Source: Antedon mediterranea
Taxonomy: Eukaryota > Echinodermata > Crinoidea > Comatulida > Antedonidae
Reading direction: 5' to 3'
Length of the DNA stretch: 60,000 bases
Assembly (NCBI RefSeq): GCF_964355755.1
Contig: NC_092680.1
Coordinates: 4,939,001-4,999,000 of the forward strand
Under the pieces are notes generated by a model. It was not told the DNA's origin and made no database searches. It worked only from the letters and a program-made list of their open reading frames with translations. Shown piece by piece: positions 54,064-60,000 of the stretch. Position 1 is the first letter of the stretch, and each line of letters begins with the position of its first letter. Position numbers and translations under genes: made by a program.

Positions 54064-54921
54064 ATGGCAGATTCTGAACAAAATAATAGTAGTTGTTGGA
54101 AGTATATAAAAATGGAAGAAACACTGAAAACAAAGCGTTACTTATTTTATATACAACAATGTAATTATGTATTATGTGTAATTTCCTTTCTTTCAAATAT
54201 CCTAGTTGTATTTCTAATAGCTGCCTCAAAAAAGCTTCATAAAAAACGTAACATATTTATAGGTTTTCTAGCCTTGGCGGATGTAACAAACTCTGCCTAT
54301 ATTTACTTTTCTAACGGGTTACATGCTGTACACATCGATGCATTTGTTTGGATTATAAGAATTGGATATTCCTCAACTTTAATATCAGTTTGTTTCATAG
54401 CATGTATCGCAGTGGATTGTTATATTGCACTTGTAGGAGCACCACTTAAATATCATATTATTGTTACTACTAAAAGATGTGTACTCGTTGTTATCACTGT
54501 GATTGTAACTCAGGTTGCTTTTAGTTTTGCCGTTTATGAAATAGGTTTGTTCTGTTTCATCGGCGTTGTAGGAATATATATTTTAGTTAACACTACTCTC
54601 TATATAATCATATACATTCGTATTCAGAGTCAGCGTGCCAAACTGAATCTAGCCAGAAACGGTCACAACAACAGTAGCAAAATGCTGAGAACGTTTTGTA
54701 TTATCACAGGTGTCCTGTTAACAACATGGGGACTGGCGTGTGTTAACATAGTATACATTGTGGCAGCCTGTGATTTACTAAAGTCTGAAGAGCTTGTGCT
54801 AAGACGGTTTATCGGAAATTTTTTGGTAATTTGTAATTCTCTTGCAAACCCAATGATTTACATGTTCAGATTGGATGAGTTTCGAAAAGCTGCCACAGAA
54901 ATAAGTTGTATGTTATTCTAA
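54064..54921 (+). CDS. GPCR-15: group II receptor, DCY
   Basis: Single-exon receptor, 285 aa from the ATG at 54064 (MADSEQNNSSCWKYIK), which aligns with the starts of its relatives. The frame is open further up to an ATG at 53767 (99 more residues). That extension has no counterpart and no signal peptide, so it is probably 5' UTR. NSSCW at 8-12, Asn46 (TM1), Asp73 in LALAD, DCY at 118-120, TWGL in TM6, NPMIY in TM7, LDEFRKAATEISC. The last group II gene of the array. Confidence 0.87.
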   Translation: MADSEQNNSSCWKYIKMEETLKTKRYLFYIQQCNYVLCVISFLSNILVVFLIAASKKLHKKRNIFIGFLALADVTNSAYIYFSNGLHAVHIDAFVWIIRIGYSSTLISVCFIACIAVDCYIALVGAPLKYHIIVTTKRCVLVVITVIVTQVAFSFAVYEIGLFCFIGVVGIYILVNTTLYIIIYIRIQSQRAKLNLARNGHNNSSKMLRTFCIITGVLLTTWGLACVNIVYIVAACDLLKSEELVLRRFIGNFLVICNSLANPMIYMFRLDEFRKAATEISCMLF

Positions 54922-54964
54922 ACAGTAGGCAAAACGAGGTTAGGAATTTTGGTAATTTTCCATT

Positions 54965-55115
54965 TTTTGGTAATTACTGTAGTAATTCTCTTGCAAACCC
55001 AATGATTTACATGTTCAGATTGGATGAGTTTCAAGAAGCTGCCAAAGAAATAAGTTGTATGTCTTTTAAACGATGATGATGGTAAACAATGATTAACATG
55101 TTCAGATTGGATGAG
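54965..55115 (+). pseudogene. Duplicated TM7/helix 8 tails of GPCR-15
   Basis: GTAATTCTCTTGCAAACCC, ATGATTTACATGTTCAGATT and GGATGAGTTTCAAGAAGCTG repeat the 3' end of GPCR-15 (54832-54915). A shorter third copy (ACATGTTCAGATTGGATGAG) starts at about 55096. Tail-only tandem duplication. Confidence 0.85.
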
Positions 55116-55179
55116 TGTCGGTCTGAGAAGGATCTTTATAATTGAAAAAGTTTTTTTTCTATTAAAATTTAAAAACATA

Positions 55180-55836
55180 TTAACCAGGATATCATTAAAC
55201 CAAATTGACTTTTCTTAATGTGGTTATGATGTGGTCCTTTTTAGTCACGTGGACGCGACTCTATAGTTCACTATGTCGGTCGGTCGGTCTGTCTGTCGGT
55301 CCGGTATCACTATGCGTTTTAGCACGCGACTTATGGCTGTTGGCCTTGTTAACTTTGAATGGCTAAATATGTGTTAGTGTTGCAAGGAGTATTAGGCAAA
55401 AACAAGGATACTATTATTCTGATTAAAATTATATTTATTAACATATATTTAATAAATATTTACAATTATACATTTTGGAAAACTAAACAATATATGGAAA
55501 AAAATGTTAAAAGTAAGATATCTTCGGCAAGAAATGTCGAATACACTATTACTTGTTTTAAAGAAACATTACGTAACTGAAGTCGGTATTATGTGTTTAT
55601 AAGGTAAAATATAGAAACAATGTTTTTCTGTATCAGACTTTTTATTTAGATAAATTACTACACTTCTAATTTTCACACTACAAAACAAAATGACAAAGCA
55701 TGATAATTAAGCCATTCCGTGATGAAACTCTTCTTATCTGGGAGACTAAAATATAGATATTGTGTGGAGACATACGGAATTCTAATTCACTGAAAGTCTG
55801 ACATGTTTTTGTATTCATAATATCTACTGTATATGA
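55180..55836. other. Stretch without a recognisable gene
   Basis: Boundary between the receptor cluster and the colmedin-like gene. GTCGGTCGGTCTGTCTGTCG (about 55275) is a short simple repeat. Confidence 0.5.
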
Positions 55837-58800
55837 CTATGATCCGTCAATGACATCTTTATCTTTAAATTCCAATGTATATGTTACTAAATGTCCCTTG
55901 TCTAGTGCGTATAGCTTGTTGTCGCTAAAATTGTACGTGAGCATTGTTAGTTTACCGTATCTGATAGCAAACTTCAAGTCAATATTAGGCAGTTCCTTAC
56001 CACTATACAAATCAAAAGCATAGTTTAAGGTTGTCTCTCCCTGCGTGTTACTTTTAACAGTGTAAAGAACACCGCATACTATTATCGCCTCCGCCGCCTC
56101 TCTTTTCAAATAACCCGTTTGTATCGTTTTTATGACACTTAGATCTTGGCTATCTAACAAACTAACAAAGATATTTCCGCCACTTTTCGCAGTTGAATAA
56201 ATTACCCACAATCCATTTTCATCTGCTTCAAAGTCTATAAATGTGTATTCGCTCGTGTATCCGTACAAACGGCTGTTTCGGTAAGCCATTGAAGGGATAT
56301 CGTTACTTGCAACAACTGTTTTTGTTTTTAAATCATAGCGGACAACTTGACGGAGACTTCGATGGTAATAGAATGACCCGTTGTACACTATATGGCCCAT
56401 ACCGTCCCAGTAAAAGGGTAGTCTGTAGACGTATGAGGAGTTACCACTTTTGAACGCAGACATTGAGTTGTATTCTGTAAAAACAAAACGAAAATTATGA
56501 TACATCATTCAGTTTGATTGCTTGACTACAATAGGGCTAGCTTTAACAAACAAATGTTGCAATAAAATATATTTATAGGCCTACAAACAAATATATTATG
56601 ATAGTTACATACATCTACCAAGATAGATCTAACCATAGATATCCAGAAAATATATTAGATATACTGTACTTTCTCTGGGAATTGGGTGGTATAAAAAAGG
56701 TTTTTCAAAGACGCACAGCATTTATTTATTTTACCTTATGTATAGAAGGTGACCCTAATCAGCCCCATCTTGATGAATTACATTATTAATGTGCTTACGG
56801 AAGCAACGAGTTAATAGGGAGTTTTCGCTTAATCCTAAAATATAACGTTATTTCCCAAAATCTCTCTTTTTAAAAAACAAATAAATATTTCCAAAATTAA
56901 AACAAAGATTAAATAATAAAAATAATTACATCATACCAGTACATAAAATAATTTAAAATCGTAGATTGACTGAAGTAACTTGGACATTTTTTATTAGATT
57001 AGCTAAGTGGAAACAACAAGCTTAACGTTTACTAAAAAACATTTAAGTTTGTGGTTCAGGGCACAGCGCAGAACTACTAACAATAGCAAGCTGCGTAATT
57101 TGCAAAATACAGGTATTTGCATACAGATGTTTCTTATGCAATGCGTGATTTCAGCGGTAGTCTTCACTTTACTTTAAAAAATGACTGATATAACTGTGGA
57201 TGCAGTAAAATGTAGGCCTACCTTTTAGAACATTCCCCAGGAAGCCTTCTGCGAACCAGAGCTTATTGTTATTTCCAAGAGGATCTCTCATCCACGTGGC
57301 ATGATACACACCCTGCTTAGCTTCTTTGCGAAATCCAGTTACACCAACCATTTCACAATCTATGTAAGTAAAACAAATATCAAATTATAGTTAGGCCCAT
57401 GCCAAAAGTAACATTTTTATTGAAACAATTATATTGTATGATGATGATTGAAACTTTGTTTCCACTTTAACATAGTTTCGATTTTTATCGTATCGATATA
57501 TTTTTCTGTAGGCCTAACCGTTTTGTGTTATTTATGCAATTCAGCTCTCATGGCTAAAAAACGTACCATTTTACTAGGCCTATTTATTTTGTATATCTCT
57601 ATGTATGTTGAAAAATATATACCGATAGTAATCTTAGTTCAATACATTTTTTATTTAGTTGTAGTAAATTATTCAGTTTATTTCTTGGCACAGTCCTGAC
57701 ACAAACTTTGTAGGTGGCAAATCAAGTTTATTTTATTATTCTAAAAGCTTATACATTTCTACTAGTAGTATTATTACTAGCAAATTCGTTTATTATAATG
57801 ATAATAATAACTATAGTATGATAACAACAACTTTAAATGTAAATATGTATATGTTTGTATGATGTAGTATGTTTAAGCAGATATTAGCCCTTGATGGCAT
57901 TAGCAGCAATAAAAAAATTGAATTGAATTGAATTTGGAATATAAAACTGATTATTACCTCCTCCCGGACGTCTTTCAAATGGCGGTTCTTTTTCCTCTTC
58001 TATGATATTCTTTTCATCCACATTTTCCATTTCCTCATCATCTTGAAACACAAATTTATTAAAATATATTACACAAACATTCGGTATACCTCTTAAAGGA
58101 TCAATATGCCTAATTATATATTGGTGTAAATAAAACTTACCTCCATCAACAGTCTTACCTGAATTTCCATCGCCAGGCATAACACCTTAAAATAAATTAA
58201 TTTAAACACTTCAATACCGTATATCAAACAAAATATCTGTTCAGATAGATAATAGGCGCACTAGTTAGTGGAATTAAAGAGAAATGTAAATCACTTTACA
58301 CTCTAACTAGTTTGACAAAAGAAGTGTGATGTGCCCAAATATTGTAGTGAAATGCCCAAATAGGGTAGTGATATGACATCATCATCATGTTCATATATGG
58401 GCACATCACATTTTTTCGTCACATAAAGTTTGATAGTGTATACAGAGCTTAACGTCTATATTTTAAAATAGAGTTGAATTTGAACGGTTTCGTTACTTAT
58501 AATGCTTAATTTGAAATTGTAAACAAAAAATCGTTCTTAAAGCTTGATTCACACAAGGAATGCCAATCACAAGGGATTAGTTATTCAAACGGTCATTGGT
58601 CAACTCGCTTACGTCCTTTCGTTGCGTCCTAGTGGGAACCAAGCTTTAGTCGCAAACATTGTGTTTCTTGGTGTAAATGCTTACCTGAAGCACCCTTTTC
58701 ACCCTTTTCTCCTGGGGGTCCTGGTTGGCCGATCTTACCTGGTAATCCTATGGCTCCATCATTACCTTCCACATTTAAAAAATAGGTAATCAAACATTTT

Positions 58801-58963
58801 GAATTAAACATTATTCTAAAATAACTTCAATATGATATACATCATTTAGTTCAACTTAATATACAATAACTCTATTAATCTAATTAAACATTATTCTAGA
58901 AATACGAATTTAAAATACCAGTGTCTCCTTTCTCTCCAGAAGGTCCCATTTGGCCTTTCTCAC
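55837..58963 (-). CDS. Collagen-olfactomedin (colmedin/gliomedin-like) protein, 3' part
   Basis: Six minus-strand exons, all joined in phase 1 as usual for extracellular modules: 58963-58919, 58765-58685, 58185-58141, 58041-57958, 57359-57222, 56474-55837 (343 codons visible). The first two encode Gly-X-Y collagen triplets (GEKGQMGPSGEKGDT; GLPGKIGQPGPPGEKGEKG). A short Gly-rich link and an acidic linker (DDEEMENVDEKNIIEEE) follow. The last two encode an olfactomedin domain of about 258 aa: DCEMVGVTGF, HATWMRDPLG, LWFAEGF, YDLKTKTV, FEADENGLWVIYS and a YALDKGHLVTYTLEF end. Colmedins are secreted or type II membrane proteins of the extracellular matrix and neuromuscular or glial contacts. The 5' exons (cytoplasmic part, transmembrane segment) are not seen up to 60000. 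Confidence 0.85.
58296..58451. mobile_element. MITE family A, copy 6 (colmedin intron)
   Basis: Left end TTTACACTCTAACTAGTTTG, right end AGTTTGATAGTGTATACAGA, interior GATGTGCCCAAATATTG and CATATATGGGCACATC. Confidence 0.75.
58534..58652. mobile_element. MITE family E (colmedin intron)
   Basis: Terminal inverted repeats CTTAAAGCTTGATTCACAC (left) and GTGGGAACCAAGCTTTAG (right), about 115 bp apart, with GGTCATTGGTCAACTCGC inside. One copy in the window. Confidence 0.6.
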
Positions 58964-58969
58964 CTACAA

Positions 58970-59620
58970 GGAATAGAAAAAAGCCCAAAACAATTAATTT
59001 GCATATTATTGCTTTAATTATCTGAAAATGAACTAGATTCTAGTCCTGATTAAAATAAAACACCATTCTAACCTGCAGCCAGTCCGTGTTAAACGATATA
59101 GGCCTAGTATTTATTCGCTTCTTTGAAATCAGTTAGTGTCACAGGCACATCACACTAAACATAGTTTATGTTTGCCCTGAGACGAATAATCATCTTGTAT
59201 ACTCCTCACTACAGACAAACTTGGTGGTAAGTGATATAGAGGTGTCTTGCCATAGAATCAATTGCTTTTTTTTCCGAAAATAATTAACATATGCCCACTT
59301 GATTCTCTTGATTCTATTCTCCTGAATCTATTCATATCTACACAACTTATCCTTAGACAGTAATGTTATGCAATAATACTTTAAACTGTTTTAATTTCAA
59401 GTACTAGTTATTGCTGTCCCCGGGGACATTTTGATAGAAACGTTAAGCTCAACAGTTCTTTTCAGAATGCTAGAAGTAACTTGCCATATGTATCTGAGCA
59501 TGTGCAAATGTATATAAAAGCGCTCAGATAATGTACAGAGGGCAGTATAATGATATAAGCAGTGAGTTAGGCAGAAAAACAAACAAAAATAATAATTGAC
59601 TTAGGCACTTTTGTTATGAG
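58970..59620. other. Stretch with one repeat trace
   Basis: No further colmedin exon was recognised. At 59424-59466 GATAGAAACGTTAAGCTCAA and CAGTTCTTTTCAGAA match the arm of the hammerhead-like repeat. Confidence 0.45.
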
Positions 59621-59634
59621 GCTGTTTCATGAAC

Positions 59635-60000
59635 AAAACCTGTCTTCATACCGAGGAAGGACTAGTGCGATGTTTGCGTTAGAGCAAAACACGGGAACAT
59701 TGATGCAGCTAAGCATGAGGCACATATTTTGAGCAAAAACCAAGCCAGAAAAGAAAAGTCTGAGGATAAAGATATTAATGCAAGTGATGAGGTGTCAGTG
59801 AAAGTGAAAAGCCAGTACCATGTACTACAAAACAAAACTACAAGTGCACAATTTCACCCTCTACGATTTAAAGAAGAAAGAGGGATATTGTTACGTGTGG
59901 TAGGAACACGAAGGCGATTTGAGTAGTGATGTGTTTGCATCTATGCAATACACTCACATCAACAAAGTAATTGAGAAAAACCCACTTATCAAAGAAATCA
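59635..60000 (+). mobile_element. Decayed transposon-like coding fragment
   Basis: Pieces in shifting frames: AMFALEQNTGTLMQLS, the basic HILSKNQARKEKSEDKD, HVLQNKTTSAQFHPL, then KKEGYCYVW, a stop, and EHEGDLSSDVFASMQYTHIN to the window edge. The order basic helix, LQ…T, GYCYVW…S…AS resembles uncharacterised DDE-type transposase-derived proteins repeated in invertebrate genomes. This is from general recollection of such proteins, so confidence is low. It continues past 60000. Confidence 0.35.

Overview
The window is nuclear DNA of a marine invertebrate animal. Genes are split by GT-AG introns, intergenic DNA is AT-rich and full of transposon remnants, and SPO11, TMEM234 and a collagen-olfactomedin protein are recognisable. 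Recurrent AGGCCTA words and a lineage-specific cluster of intronless rhodopsin-like receptors suggest an echinoderm or a related deuterostome. That placement is inference; no species marker is present.

Layout. 1-12.3 kb: two minus-strand tandem copies of a four-exon SAM-dependent methyltransferase. The first is intact; the second carries two 5-bp frameshifting insertions. They are interleaved with a foldback transposon, non-LTR retrotransposon tails, a tRNA-type SINE and a repeat with hammerhead-like cores. 12.7-17.6 kb: a complete 12-exon SPO11 gene (407 aa), whose introns hold several MITEs and one duplicated, decayed exon. 18.5-20.8 kb: TMEM234, with its second exon not found and a large repeat in its place.

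21.6-55.1 kb: a class A GPCR cluster. One divergent receptor lies on the minus strand. On the plus strand are 11 intact or nearly intact single-exon receptors, one frameshifted copy and at least six decayed fragments. Two sub-clusters are visible. Group I (23.9-35.1 kb) keeps a TWxP-like TM6. Group II (37.3-54.9 kb) has an N-terminal Cys-Trp and has lost the TM6 proline. In 10 of the 12 open receptors the DRY arginine is Cys. Group II genes share an upstream block built around TTACGTAATTAAAA and GTGATTCGTTTAGAT; genes 5, 6 and 7 share a different block. Between the receptors lie a 5S-rRNA-headed SINE, two non-LTR fragments tail to tail, a 33-copy 23-bp minisatellite, a 14-bp minisatellite inside a receptor pseudogene, and MITEs.

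55.8-59.0 kb: the 3' part of a minus-strand collagen-olfactomedin (colmedin-like) gene, all phase-1 introns, 5' end not seen. The right edge holds a decayed transposon-like reading frame.

The receptors look like a young, actively duplicating chemosensory-type family. The remaining genes are unrelated neighbours with meiotic, membrane and extracellular roles. All identifications come from reading motifs by eye; no database search was run.
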